The notes below the pieces were generated by a model. The model had not been told where the DNA came from and searched no databases. It saw only the letters and a program-made list of their open reading frames with translations. Below are positions 10,878-22,678 of a stretch of 64,000 nt of DNA, piece after piece (position 1 is the stretch's first letter; each line of letters opens with the position of its first letter). Made by a program: the position numbers and the translations under genes. The stretch spans positions 5,977,131-6,041,130 of the forward strand of contig NC_030381.2 of NCBI RefSeq assembly GCF_001625215.2, read 5' to 3'. This DNA is from Daucus carota subsp. sativus. Lineage: Eukaryota > Streptophyta > Magnoliopsida > Apiales > Apiaceae.

Positions 10878-13615
10878 ATGAACATCAATACCATTTCATG
10901 CAACAATTTTCTATGCACCAGCTTCATTATTTTCCTCACACTTTCTTCCCTTGCAAAACACATAAATGGTAATGCAGAAGTTAAAGCACTAATGGAGTTA
11001 AAATCGTCGCTTGACCCTGATAACAAGTACCTGCAATCTTGGACAGATGAAGGTGACCCATGTAGCAACGACTCATTTGAAGGAGTGGCTTGTAATTTGC
11101 ACCTTAAAGTTGCTAACATTTCGTTGCAGGGGAAAGGTCTTACTGGAAGCATTTCACCGGCTGTGGCCGGACTGAAGTGCTTGTCTGGTCTCTACTTGCA
11201 CTACAACTCCTTGTCTGGAGTAATACCTATTGAAATTTCTAATCTCACTGAGTTGATTGATCTTTATCTCAATGTCAATAATCTCTCTGGGACTATACCT
11301 CCTCATATTGGCAACATGGCTAGCCTCCAAGGTCAGTAGTACTTCCATGTGATTTCTTTTGGCTATGGGGTATATATAATCAGTTTTTTCAGATATAAGT
11401 TTTAATAATGCACTTATGTCTAGCAATATGAGCTTTTAGGGACATGACATAAGTATTAATACAGAAGAAGTTCTAATAGTTTTTTTTTTTAGAATTTTTG
11501 CTTGAATGATTTCACCCAAAGCCTGAAACTTTATTTAGAAAATGAAAAAGAAAACAAAGATTAAAAGATTATACTTGAACAAAGAAAGGTTTATAATTTA
11601 GTGAGTAAGGTTAAGCTCTGTGTACATCTTACCTTTCAAGGTTATATCTGGTTTGGCTTACTTAACTTCATGGGTCTTTCTCTGCACAATTTAGTAAGGT
11701 GGACACAACCATATGGTAAAAGGACTAAAAAAAAAATCATCTGCTTGAATTCAAATTTCTGAATACGGTATCTGACAACATGATGTAAATTCTTGTTCAT
11801 CAGTTTTGGAGCTATGTTGTAATCATTTGAGTGGAGGCATACCAGAGGAAGTAGGGTATTTGCAGAAGCTAAATGTTCTTACATTGCAATACAATAGATT
11901 GACCGGACAGATCCCTTCCAGCATAGGAAACATGGGAATGCTAAAAAGGCTTGATTTGAGCTTTAATCATCTATCTGGTAAAATCCCTGGTCAATTAGCC
12001 AATGCTCCCCTGATAGAAGTTTTAGAAGTTCAAAACAATAAACTTTCTGGACTCGTCCCTCTTGGTAAGTTGAATAAATACTAGTTGTCGCGCCATAGTC
12101 TGATATTGGATCTATTGTGTTTTTTTATTTTTCTTTTTGGTCATGAAGGTTTGAAGAAAATCAAGGGAGGATTTCATTTTGGGAATAATTCTGGTTTGTG
12201 TGGTGCTGGTTATCCTTCATTGAGACCTTGCAATTCTTGGGATGATCAGAATATCAACCAGATTGAACCCTTTTCACCTACAAAAAATAGTACTAATGCT
12301 GAACATGCCCCCTTAAATGCCAAGATTCATGCAGATTGCAATCAGACCAGTTGTCCACGATCATCAAAGCTTCGTCAAATTGCAATTTTTGGTGGAATCA
12401 TTACAATTATCATTACTGTAGTGGCTGTTGGCTTATTGATTTTTCGACATCGTAGAAACAAACAGAAGGTTATAATCACTTCTCACAGCATTTCTGATGA
12501 TAGGCTTAGTGCTACTGATGCTAAAGATTTCTACTCAAGAACTGCATCTCCGCTTGTAACACTAGAGTACAGTAACAAGTGGGATCCAATGGTTTGTTAT
12601 CAGATTGGTAGCGATGACTCTGATAACTTTCTGCAGAGATTTAAGTTCAATTTAGAAGAGATTGAGTCAGCTACACAGTATTTTTCCGAGGTGAATTTGT
12701 TGGGGAAGAGCAAATTCTCTTCTGTTTATAAAGGCATTCTGAAGGATGGGTCATTTGTAGCTGTTAAAAGCATTAATATAATCAGCTGTAAGTCTGAGGA
12801 AGTTGAATTTATGGACGGGCTGCGTTTGCTGACGTCTCTGAGACATGAAAATCTTGCTAGGCTGAGAGGCTTTTGTTGCTCAATGGGAAGGGGAGAATGT
12901 TATCTAATTTATGATTTTGCATCCAATGGGAACCTGGCTCAACATCTAGACATTGCAGATGGAAGAAGCAACTACATTCTTGACTGGAAAATGCGGATTT
13001 CAATCATCACTGGCATTGCCAAAGGTTAGTACCATAACTTTTTTTATGTTTGTCCTGAGTGATAATTTTGCTTGCTAAGGTTTAATATTGTGAAAAATGA
13101 ATTAAAGCTTGACAAGTTTTATATAATGCATTTGATCAGGTATCGGATATTTACACACTAGTGAAACGAATAGACCTGCTATCGTTCACCAAAACATCTC
13201 TGTTGAGAAAGTACTCCTTGACCAGGACTTTAATCCAGTAATCATGGATTCGGGTCTAGTAAAGCTTCTTGCTGATGACATTGTCTTCTCAGCTCTCAAG
13301 GTCAGTGCTGCATTGGGATACATGGCACCCGAGTACATTACTACTGGTCGTTTTACAGAGAAGAGCGACGTTTATGCATTTGGAGTGATCATGCTCCAGG
13401 TCCTCTCTGGCAGAACAATTCTTAGTGCATCAGTGCGCCAGGAAGTTGAAACAGGCAAACATGAAGAATTCATTGATCAGAATCTGAACGGCAATTTATC
13501 TAAATTGGAAGCTGCTAAATTGTCAAATATAGCATCAGCTTGCATACATGAAAATCCAGAATGCAGACCTACAATGAAGGCAGTGATTGGAGATCTAAGC
13601 AACCATAGATTCTAA
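10878..13615 (+). CDS. LRR receptor-like protein kinase with degenerate catalytic motifs (At5g51560 type)
   Basis: There are four exons: 10878-11331, 11804-12064, 12149-13024 and 13140-13615. All junctions are phase 1 with GT-AG introns, giving 688 residues. A signal peptide (about 1-30) precedes a paired-Cys LRR cap, then about five to six LRRs, a Cys/Ser/Thr-rich spacer and a membrane segment at about 314-336 followed by RHRRNK. The kinase domain starts near 415. The Gly-rich loop reads GKSKFSSVYKG, lacking the usual GxGxxG. Lys444 in VAVK is kept. The HRD motif reads HQN (547-549) and the DFG motif reads DSG (567-569). APE is kept. The protein is therefore probably a pseudokinase that signals by binding. 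The same HRN/DSG style is what I recall for the At5g51560 subfamily, so this looks inherited rather than fresh decay. The ligand is unknown. Confidence 0.9.
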
Positions 13616-14319
13616 GTTCATGAAGTGCAGTGTCTGCAAAAGCTGCATATTATAAGCAGAGACTAAATTGTTTCTCCGCGAGTGTACAGGCATGAGGAAA
13701 CCAGAAAGGAAATTTGTGGCAAATCATCTACTTTCATAGCATCTATACTATAACTTTTAGAAAAAGAATATCCCTGTAAAAGATCAACGCTAGTTACTAA
13801 TCTGATTATCTATGCTGTAAATTTATCTGTGTTATGGTCCTGTTATGTGTATCGCGTGAAAATTACCCTTGCAAGCCTCGCACCTTAAACTACAGAAACA
13901 CATTGTTTTAAAACAACTCTTAGTTCAACTCATCGGACATTTCAGACTAAAAATTTATTCGAAGGCTTGTATAATTAGATGATAGCATTTACTCATCGAT
14001 TCATCAAAACCAGTCTAACCATATGGGATTGCCTCGTACATGTCTTTGAGCTAAAACAAGTAAGCTTAATGAGTAAGCATACAATGAGCCTGAGAAGTAG
14101 ATGCACATGCATCAAATATATATCAGACATCTAGTTAGGTGTCCTAACTCCTAACTCTTGTATAAGAGTATATAGTATGAAACAAAGCCGAAGGCAGAGC
14201 CATACAATACAGTTTATTACATGCACAGACATGCCTGAAGTGGTTGATTACTAGAAGTCACATTCGACGTCCTAACTACTGGTTAAACTTATTTCAATAA
14301 ACACGTTTTTGGTTAGAAT
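13616..14319. other. 3' flank of the receptor kinase gene and intergenic DNA
   Basis: No gene, RNA or clear repeat was recognised. The first 200 bases are likely the 3' untranslated region of the receptor-like kinase. Confidence 0.4.
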
Positions 14320-14520
14320 ATAGTATGATTCTGGTAAATCCTCCTCCTAACACCTCGAGGTTTTAGAAGAATTGGTCACTTAACATGGTATCAAAGCTCA
14401 ACTCGCTATAACATGATCCCGGTAACACCTTGAGATTTTAGGAAAATTAGTCACTTAACATGATATTAAAGCTCAGTTCGCTATAATATGATCCTGATAA
14501 GCCCTACTGGTCACTTAACA
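14320..14520 (+). repeat. tandem array of LTR-edge-like units (fossil)
   Basis: A unit of about 75 bases containing GTCACTTAACATGGTATCAAAG recurs at about 14373 and 14448, with partial units on both sides. The TGGTATCAAAGC core resembles the primer-binding site (TGGTATCAGAGC, initiator Met tRNA) found next to the 5' LTR of many plant LTR retrotransposons. The family cannot be assigned and the piece is old and fragmentary. It ends about 80 bases before the ATG of the lipid transfer protein gene. Confidence 0.5.
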
Positions 14521-14538
14521 TTTTTCGCCAAACTCTTC

Positions 14539-14547
14539 CATAAATAC
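14539..14547 (+). promoter_or_regulatory. TATA-like box of the lipid transfer protein gene
   Basis: CATAAATAC lies 55 bases before the ATG, directly after the tandem repeat array. It is a weak match placed where a TATA box would be expected for a short leader. Confidence 0.35.
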
Positions 14548-14601
14548 TTGCTTGCTCCATCCACAACAGATAAACTCAATATCTGTATACAGTAAGGAAA
14601 T

Positions 14602-15231
14602 ATGGCAAGAATCTTGTACTTGGCAGTAGCATTGGTGGTGGTGACTCATTCGATGGTAGAGCAAGGGGAGGCGCGGAGTTGTAACGATCTCAAGATCCAA
14701 CAAACAGGAACAAAGTGCAGTTCTTTTACCAGCGGTGATCAGGCAATGCCCTCTGGCGAGTGCTGCAATGCGATGAGAGCATTGCGTGCACTGGTCAAGA
14801 CTAGAACAGAAAGGAGGCAGTACTGTTTCTGCGTCCATGAACTAACTTCTCAAAATAGGCATGTTCGCGGTTCTCCATCTTACCCTGCTGCTCGTTTCCC
14901 TAGAATTGATTCTCTCCCGAAAAAATGTGGACTTCCGTTTCTTTTCTCCGTTGATCCCAAGTTCAACTGTAACACGTAAGTTTATCTAGTCCCTCTGTTT
15001 GTATACTCCCTCCGTCCCAGTGAGTAGTATACGTTCATTGTTTGCAGTTTGCATGCATACAATTGAATGATTGATAGTTTGTTAATTTTTTTCAACACGT
15101 ATTTTTAAGAGATTTGACCATATACGTGAAAAAAGGTCAAGAGACTAATACGGGAGTTTTACTAGCTCCGTCTCTAAGCATATATCTACACTGTCTAATT
15201 CCTCTTGAACAATATATGCAGCGTGAACTGA
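14602..15231 (+). CDS. non-specific lipid transfer protein-like (8-Cys) precursor
   Basis: Exon 1 is 14602-14975 and exon 2 is 15222-15231, joined phase 2, giving 127 residues ending CNTVN. A signal peptide (about residues 1-25, ending GEA) precedes the eight-cysteine pattern C-x11-C-x14-CC-x19-CxC-xn-C-xn-C, with Phe at the centre of CxC. Members bind and carry lipids in the apoplast or at the cell surface; many act in cuticle formation or defence. Between the CxC and the seventh Cys is a long basic and Pro/Ser-containing stretch, longer than in classical LTP1/LTP2, so it is a less typical class. The intron just before the stop is common in LTP genes. If the intron were retained, TAA follows at once and only the last two residues would be lost. 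No GPI tail is present. Confidence 0.88.
15005..15170. mobile_element. Stowaway-like MITE inside the lipid transfer protein intron
   Basis: CTCCCTCCGTCCCAGTGAGT follows a TA at 15003-15004. This is the classic Stowaway (Tc1/mariner MITE) start with TA target duplication. The following bases (GTATACGTTCATTGTTTGC) match the start of the element at 62963. The right terminal repeat is not clear (GCTCCGTCTC near 15166 may be a remnant). The element fills most of the 246-base intron. Confidence 0.6.
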
Positions 15232-16303
15232 TGCTGATTCCCTGCCTGGAGAAGCAGTCGGAGGACAAATAATAATGATATAGCCATTATTCATCAATGT
15301 ATGCATGCGTTTGTCATAAATAAAAGGATGATTATACGTATTCGAATAGATTTTATCCTAATAGTTGAGATTAAATCAATGTGACTCCCTTGGTCATCAT
15401 TATAGCATAATTATTGAATACAAAGATCGTATTTATAATCCTGAAACAGTTATCAGCTTGGCAAACCCAAATGATGTAAACTGCAACACACTAATACAAA
15501 CATCGTCAAACTAAAATGAACAAAAAGAATAATATGGACTGCAAGAAAAAATATGATCCTCATATATCAGTTGGATATTATCTTTTCCAAAAGAATTCAA
15601 TTTTATTTATTTGAAATATAAAATAAACGAGTTCGATTCAAATATGACTAAATCAATTAGGAAAGTGTTCTGTTCATTTTTTTTTTTGAAACATGGAAAG
15701 TGTTCTGTTTATGATTAATGTTTAATGAGTCCGGTTGATGAGAATCGAAATCTCATGCGATTAATATTTAGATTAATCATTTTGTGAAATGGAACGGAAC
15801 ATCAATCTCATCTAAACGGTAAATCATTTCTTTATACTCGCATTAAGAATCATTCTCATATCTCTCGTTCTCATATTTTTAGTTCTCATATCTCACGTTG
15901 TCGTATCATTAGTTTCTATTCCCGGTTTCACTCCACTCATATCCAAATGTCCGCTAAAATTTTCGATAGAAGCCTTCTGACAGCATGCACTGATGAAGTC
16001 GTTTAGCATGTACTGTCAAGTAGCAACTTTCAACTTCCACGACAAATTGATGCATTGGTGCGGACGTGTAATATGATTGTATCATGCTAAGTTGTGGCAG
16101 AGTCTGCAAAGTCCAAATCTTCTGCCCAGTCAATACACTTCTCTGCTCACTTTTCAATCCCTTTGTATCAGCTAGAAAAAGACTAAACGAAAGTCATCTC
16201 ATTTGAATTCTCAAATTTTAGCCGGTCCGATGACCACTTTCTTGATTTCCTCCTTCGGTAAATTTGATTTTGTTAGTATAATTTAATTTTTAACACATAA
16301 TGA
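15232..16303. other. intergenic DNA
   Basis: This is the 3' flank of the lipid transfer protein gene, then sequence without a recognisable gene. About 15700-15930 holds repeated TCTCATATCTC-like motifs. An open frame on the minus strand at 15954-16157 has no similarity I recognise. Confidence 0.4.
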
Positions 16304-16506
16304 GGATGTTTGGCTAAATTTATTTTTCGGAAATAAGAATTTATTTTTAAAAATAGGTATATCAAAATATATTTTTTTTGAAATAAATTTTTATTTTTTA
16401 TCAAATAACAGATATCAAAAACCTCTTTAGCATTTACATTTTAAAAAATTCATTTCAAGAAAATAAGGACTTATTTTTTAAAAAAAAAACTGTTGCCAAA
16501 CATTCC
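16304..16506. mobile_element. MITE with GGATGTTTGGC terminal repeats
   Basis: GGATGTTTGGC on the left and GCCAAACATTCC on the right are inverted copies differing by one base. Between them is very AT-rich sequence with ATTTATTTTT and ATAAGGACTTATTTTT inverted segments. No clear target duplication was found. A diverged relative appears at 19500-19650. Confidence 0.55.
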
Positions 16507-17085
16507 AATTATATTTTCTTAATATGAAGATTCACGATACTAATGATGATATGTGATGTCCCGGTTCATTTAACAAGGACGATCAGAAATATTTTTGAAT
16601 ATTCTAAAATATACCGAAACTCGACTCAAGATCACATAATATGAAATTACTAAGCACATAATTTCTCGAAAATGACATTCTTTAAAGTATGTTCTAGTAA
16701 ACGGATTGATAGAGAACTATACCTGCTAGAAAAAGATCGGAAATCAGAAAAATAACATTTAGAAGTCGTCATTCACCCGACAGCAATGCACCAGAGAACT
16801 TAAAACATTTCGTAAAAAATAATACTAGAAACTAGTAGAAAGTGTCTTTCAATTCTTAGCCAAAATAATTCCCCATTAAGAAATAAAGGGGACAATAGAT
16901 GGGGCACTATTAATAGTTAATTCTATATGCTGTTGAGTTGGTTATGTTTCAATCGCAACTATGACCTTAATCCACATTTGTAGTTGAGCACTCTGAGAGT
17001 GAGATCTCATCTAGTAATAAAAAAATTTAGGCCATGAATGCAGATCAACTACCCAGTACCCACCAACATTTCTTTTAAACAATTA

Positions 17086-17322
17086 CTCCTTCCATCCCAA
17101 ATTAGATGACTCCGTTGATTTTGGACACACAATTTAAAGTTCATTGACCGCATAGCTACATGACTTATTTTTAAAATTTTATTTTTGCAAATAAAAATTA
17201 AAATATGAAATTTTTATTTACAAAAGAAAAAATAAATAAATAAATTTCGGAAGTAGACAGTCAATGCACCTAAAGTTAGGTGCCCAAAGTCAACTAGCTT
17301 ATCTAATTTGGGATGGAAGTAG
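17086..17322. mobile_element. Stowaway MITE, 237 bp (copy 1)
   Basis: TA target duplications are at 17084-17085 and 17323-17324. The terminal inverted repeats run for about 30 bases: CTCCTTCCATCCCAAATTAG on the left and its inverse, ending GGGATGGAAGTAG, on the right. The middle is AT-rich. The same family with the same length is at 42027-42263. Confidence 0.85.
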
Positions 17323-18027
17323 TATCTCCACCCGACAACCCAATTTTAAATTACCAACAAAAAAAAGGGTAACCAAATTTTAGTGGGAGGAAAATTCAAA
17401 TTATGTCCTGCACGAGCATATTTCTGAAAAATATTCCATTAATTTTCGATTAATCTCTATAACATACTTTCCTGATTCGATTTTGATTACATATTATAAT
17501 TTATATATATATATATATAAATATATAATTAAATGAAACTAATAGATTAAATGTTATTATAATATTATATTATTTTTAATTTTTTATTCAGTTAATTCTC
17601 GCACCTTCCGATTTTTTCAATTATGTGCATAAGTGGCCAAAACCTAAGAATAGCCAAAATAAATTAGTACACTATTTTGACTTAAATTCACCTCCGATAC
17701 CAAACAAAATTTATATTTTTAACTATGAAAAACAGTACCCACATCCTTTTTTTTTTGCCAGCAAAAGGTCGAATTTTATTAATCAACTAAATCATTCGAC
17801 AATACACGTTGAAAATCGGGATGGACATCTCCCACCCTGCATATACGATCAGCCATAGAACAACTATACTTGTGCGACTTTGTTCGCGGACCGTTTAACG
17901 AATTTAAACTTAATCTTTTTGGATTTCAAACTTGCTAGAAGCACTTTGCGTTCCTTATTTAAGATAATTCATTGTTGGAGCTTCCTTTAAATATTTTTGA
18001 GTATTCATTACTAAATACATAATTTAT

Positions 18028-18483
18028 TGAGGTAATTGCATATCACCTGACTATCGTTCAAAATGATATTCTACCCATACTTTGAGAAACTCAACACACA
18101 CCGGCTATCTTTACATTTCAAGAATGATACGCATCCTCCTCTGTTAACTTCCGTTAAAATACTCCTCCCGTCTCAATTTACATGTCCTTTTTGCTTTTCG
18201 AGTAGTCAAATCGACTAATTTTTGACCAACTTTCTATTTTCTAAAATAATAAATAAATATTTTCTAATAGTTGGTCAAAAGTCGATTTGACTCCACGAAA
18301 AGCAGAAAAGGACATGTAAATTGAGACGGAGGGAGTATTTTAACGGAAGTTAACGGAATTTAACGAAGGGAGGTGCGTATCGTTCTTGAAATGTAAAAAT
18401 AAGGATGCGAATTGAGTTTCTCAAAGTATTTATACAATATCATTTTTGAACGATAGTTAGGGGGTGTGATATGCAATTACCTC
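18028..18483. mobile_element. long palindromic MITE with a Stowaway at its centre
   Basis: The left arm (18029-18160) and right arm (18337-18483) are inverted copies over about 130 bases. The ends are GAGGTAATTGCATATCACC and its inverse. The same 8 bases, TAATTTAT, flank the element at 18020-18027 and 18484-18491, suggesting hAT or Mutator-like insertion. Without the inner element the arms meet at TTCCGTTAAAATATTTTAAC, a perfect palindrome centred on TA. Confidence 0.8.
18162..18335. mobile_element. Stowaway MITE nested in the palindrome centre
   Basis: The terminal repeats CTCCTCCCGTCTCAATTTAC and the inverse ending GAGACGGAGGGAG enclose 174 bases. TA is duplicated at 18160-18161 and 18336-18337. 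Inverted pairing continues inward (GGACATGT, GTCAAATCGA, TTGACCAACT), so nearly the whole element can fold on itself. Confidence 0.85.
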
Positions 18484-18714
18484 TAATTTATATTTTGTTT
18501 TGTTTTATTGGTTGATTTATTTTTCTACACATTTCTGAGTGCTTTGACAATCTAAGAAAAAATTATTTTCATTCTTTTTGATGAAATAAATAATAATTAT
18601 TATAATCCATTAAAATATAAAAATAATAATTTCTTTTATATAGTCAAATTACGTAGAAATGTGGTGAAACGATTTATAATAAAATAAATAAAATGGATGG
18701 AGTATTATCACAGG

Positions 18715-19057
18715 GAGTGTTCTAAATATCCCCGATTTAACCGATTAATCCCCTGCAAAGTCGGCCACCGATCCGATTTTTGAAATCCGATTAATCCTTA
18801 TATATATTTCTTAATTGAAGTATATATGATAAATTATTAGAATTAAAATACTATATTACTTTAAATATGAGTAATTATAAAGTTTATGAATATAATAAAT
18901 ATATTAGTTACTAAATAGCTAATATAATAATAACTAAATATTAAATAATATTTTAATATTAAAATAAATCTGATTTTCACACCGATTAATCTTTCCGATT
19001 AATCTCTGAATCGGTAGTTCAACGAATTAGGTCCGATTCTCGATTTCTGTAACACTG
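18715..19057. mobile_element. hAT MITE with CCGATTAATC subterminal repeats
   Basis: An exact 8-base target duplication, ATCACAGG, lies at 18707-18714 and 19058-19065. The ends GAGTGTTCTAAATA and the inverse of CAGTGTTACAGAAAT are the (C/G)AGTGTT type known for plant hAT elements. Subterminal copies of CCGATTAATC occur in both halves. The 343-base element encodes nothing and is non-autonomous. Confidence 0.8.
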
Positions 19058-19065
19058 ATCACAGG

Positions 19066-20882
19066 CTACAACCTTCCTCGCCGAAGCTGGTGAATGATCG
19101 ACTTGAATGTGCAATAAATATGTTACTACCCCCTGCCAGAACCAGGTCCAGTGGGTCCACTAACCCCGATTTCGGTGACTGCATTTACTCCTCCACTTAT
19201 TGCTGCTCTTTGTCATACTTGTCTCCGGTTGTTTCATATTGTCCAAATTTAAAAGTGATTTCGAAAATTTGTACACTTTCAAGTTTGATCTATTTATATT
19301 TTTAAAATAAAAAGTACTCTCATTATTAAAAAAATAAAATACTCAATATTCTTATATTTAAGATAGAAATTTGGAAGCACAGTTTAGATATAAAAAGGCA
19401 CATGTCATTAATTTACATTTTATATTCACACTAATTTTCTCAATTAAATATTTTAGACCGATCATTTTATAAATAATTTTTTATCTAATATTGCAAAATT
19501 TAGGAACTGTTTGACTAATCTTATATTTCAGAAATAGGATCTTATTTTTGAAAAAAGTACATAAAATTTTATTTTTCTGAAATAAAATCTTATTTTTTTA
19601 TCAGATAAAAATATGAAATACTTTTTTTAAAACGGAGAGGTTGTCAAAATGACCGATTCATTAAGGAGATGATTTGATGTTTACGGTGAACACAAGAACG
19701 CAGCAAATGACCCCATATAAAGAAATCCAAAATTTGATTACGCAAAGCAATGTGGACCGAGGACTCCCACACGACTACAAAATTAATGCAGCAGAGTTGA
19801 ATTAGTATCGTAGTAAAAACAAATGACAACTTCATTTTCATCGCCATCATCACCTCAACCGAAACACATCTGACCCGGTACATTTTCTTGTTTCAAAAAT
19901 CAACATCCATGTAACAATCTTTAACACCTGTGTTTCTTTATTCAGATCCTCCTCCGAACTGGCAATGTCAACTTGTGATACATCTGTATAGTGTTAAGAT
20001 AAAGCATCAGCTTGTTGTGGATGGACCATCTGCACTGTTTAAACAATGTAGAGCATGATTGGGGGCTTATACTCGGGTTTTAAGTTATTTTCGATTTTAA
20101 ATTATAATATTTTTTTTCTTTTTTTAAATAAATGAGAAGCTCACTTAAAATTAAACATAAACTAGAAATTCACTTAAAATCAGAAATTATTGTTAAAATG
20201 TATTTTTCCGAACAACTCATTTTTCGAATAAATATTTTTATAAAGGCTAATCCACTAAATTTGTTATTATTATATTTATAATAAATCATAAGTCACTTGT
20301 AATATGAGATTATCCGAAAACAAAATTTAAACGACGTAGTTGTTCAATAATTATCATAAATCATAAATTATTATTATTTAAAGCAAAAAAGTGAAATAGA
20401 AATTAGAAACAAATTAAGACTTATAAGTGATTAAAGTGTTTGGAAAAGAAGTAGAAGTCATGAAACAAAAGCTATTATTCTCAGCTTCTTTTAAATACTT
20501 CTCGACTTATTACACAAACGATACAAATAAGTGATTTTAACTTATAATTCAGAAGTAGAGCTTAAAAGCGTCTGTCAAACACCACCTTAATTCTCATTTT
20601 TAATCCACTTATTTATTGTTCCCTAAGTTTGTTTGGTAGTGTAAATCAGACACTTCTGCACAACTCATTACAGTACAAGTCCCCCCTCATTATTACACAC
20701 TGACATTTCCCAACTGTTTCTGCATAGCTACACCCTTACTGCTAAAAAAACCTTCTGTCTATGCCACAACATTTTTATTACCTATCTCCAAATGCAATCC
20801 TCAGTGTTACCAATTCAAACACATCATATGAAATACACTAATTAAACTCTGTTACATTTAATCTTCAAGAACACAAAAACAA
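19066..20882. other. intergenic DNA with MITE remnants
   Basis: 19498-19650 resembles the element at 16304-16506. 20043-20585 has a GGGGGCTTATACTCGGGTTTT left part and a right part with TTAAAAGCG and CAAACACCACC, as in large AT-rich foldback MITEs, but ends and target duplication are unclear. The last 200 bases are the promoter and leader of the IRKI-like gene. The open frames here have no recognised similarity. Confidence 0.4.
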
Positions 20883-22469
20883 ATGGCTCCTTCGTCTTCC
20901 TCCATCTCCTCCCTCTCTCCTCTGGCTCCTCACTCCTTCACTCCGGTGAGTATTTACTCGTGAGAATAATTGTTCTGCACTTTTTATTTAACGAATTATT
21001 TCGGGTTTTTTCCTATATAAATGTACTTTTATTGGAATTTATGTGATGATTTCTAGCTTTTGTTTGGATAGATATTGGAATGTGACAAGGAAGGAAAGGA
21101 GGATGAAGAATCACAAGACTACTACACAAGCTCTGTTAAATCCACACCTAGTCAACAACATTATAGTACAAGCATCAAAGACTTTGAAACCAAATATGTT
21201 CATCAGCCAACTCCGCTGCATCACAAAAATTGCAAGACATCTCGTCAAAAATCATCAAGTGACTCGCCCTCTGTCGAGGACCGCGGAGTGTCATGCAACA
21301 AGTGCCGTCCAAGCAACCGCGACAAAATCTCCGCGGCTCCGTCAGAAAATAATGGAAATAATCGGCAGTCTTTTTCGAGTCCGAATGGAATTTTCAAGTC
21401 ATTTTTTGGTGCTAAAAAAAGCCCGAGGATTTTATCCGACGTGTCGTCCACGTCGGAGGAGAGGTGGAAAATTGTGGCGACAGAGCTGTCGAATAAGCTC
21501 GTGCTAGCTACTCGAAAGCGGGATGAAGCGGTACAAGAGGCTTCGAAGTTGAAACGGTCCATGGCGGAGATTGAGAAGAAAATTAATAAGCTCGAAATTT
21601 ATTGTCACACGTTAAAATCTGGGCTTGATCAGTGTAACAACGTGTCGGTATCGGTGATGAATAAATCGGTGGCTTTGAAGCATGAGAGTGTGGTGATTGG
21701 TGACAAGGATAATGTTGTGGAGAATTTTTTGGTTTCGGTTTCGGATGCTAGGTCAACGGTTCGGTTTTTGGCTCGGTCCTTGACTCTGCAACTACGTCGT
21801 ATGGGGAATAAAGTTTATGATCAAATTTCGCTACTTCTCCAATCGTACGATATTAAAGTTTCATTGTCTAAAAATCCGAAGGAGTTGATGACATACGTCG
21901 AGGCGTTATTGAACAAGTCCTTTTTCAAGGATTTTGAGTCGATCGGGTTCGACAAGAGTTCTGCGAACCAGATACTGAACCCGATCGCTCGTTGCGAGGC
22001 GAATTTCGCCTCGTACTACGAGTTACGAACCCTGGAATGGGATGATGTGTTGAACAAGGGGACTAGGCACTTCAGTGAGGAGTTCAGCAAGTTTTGTGAC
22101 AGGAAAATGAGTGAGATTGTGGCTATGTTAGGGTGGAACCGGGCCTGGCCCGAGCCACTTCTACAAGCCTTCTTTGGTGCCTCTAAGGCAGTGTGGCTGG
22201 TGCACCTGTTGGCTAACTCTGTGCACCCCAGCTTGCCGATTTTTAGAGTGGATAAAGAAGCGAAATTCGATTCGGTTTACATGGAGGATATGGTCGGAGA
22301 GAAGGCGCGGAGATTGGTTCCGGCTGAGGTTCGGATCATGGTGGTGCCTGGATTCTATGTCTATGGCAATGTGGTCAAGTGCAAGGTGATTTGCAGGTAT
22401 CAGAACAGCAGCAATGGCATTGATTATGTAGAAGGAAGGGGGTTTAGTTCAATTCCATCTCCTAAGTAG
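20883..22469 (+). CDS. IRKI: IRK-interacting protein-like (GIL1/DUF641 family)
   Basis: Exon 1 is 20883-20945 (21 codons, Ser/Pro-rich) and exon 2 is 21072-22469, joined phase 0 across a 126-base GT-AG intron, giving 486 residues. After a low-complexity N-terminus, residues about 150-209 (from EERWKIVATELSNKL) form the DUF641 coiled coil of the GRAVITROPIC IN THE LIGHT 1 family. From about 240 on comes the second conserved block with SVSDARSTVRFLARSL, then the GIL1/IRKI C-terminal region (FYELRTLEWD-like, RNxxWPEPLLQAFF, MVVPGFY). The length and early intron fit IRKI (At5g12900 type), named for binding the receptor kinase IRK. The molecular function is poorly known. The true start is the ATG in exon 1, since exon 2 begins mid-protein with ATA TTG. 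Confidence 0.9.
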
Positions 22470-22678
22470 CCATCACATGTGTAAAGTTTTGCTTCTCAAC
22501 TCAAATGAATATCAGAATCAAGAAAATTTGAAATTCAAATAGATGATTGCAGTAATTGTTCGTTACATTTGTATTACGAACGGTTTGATTTTCGTATAAA
22601 ATTGCACTAAAAGGAAAACAGAAATAGTAGGAATGCCGAAATGGTTTTCAAATTTGTTCCTTTGTCGGAATTAGATAT

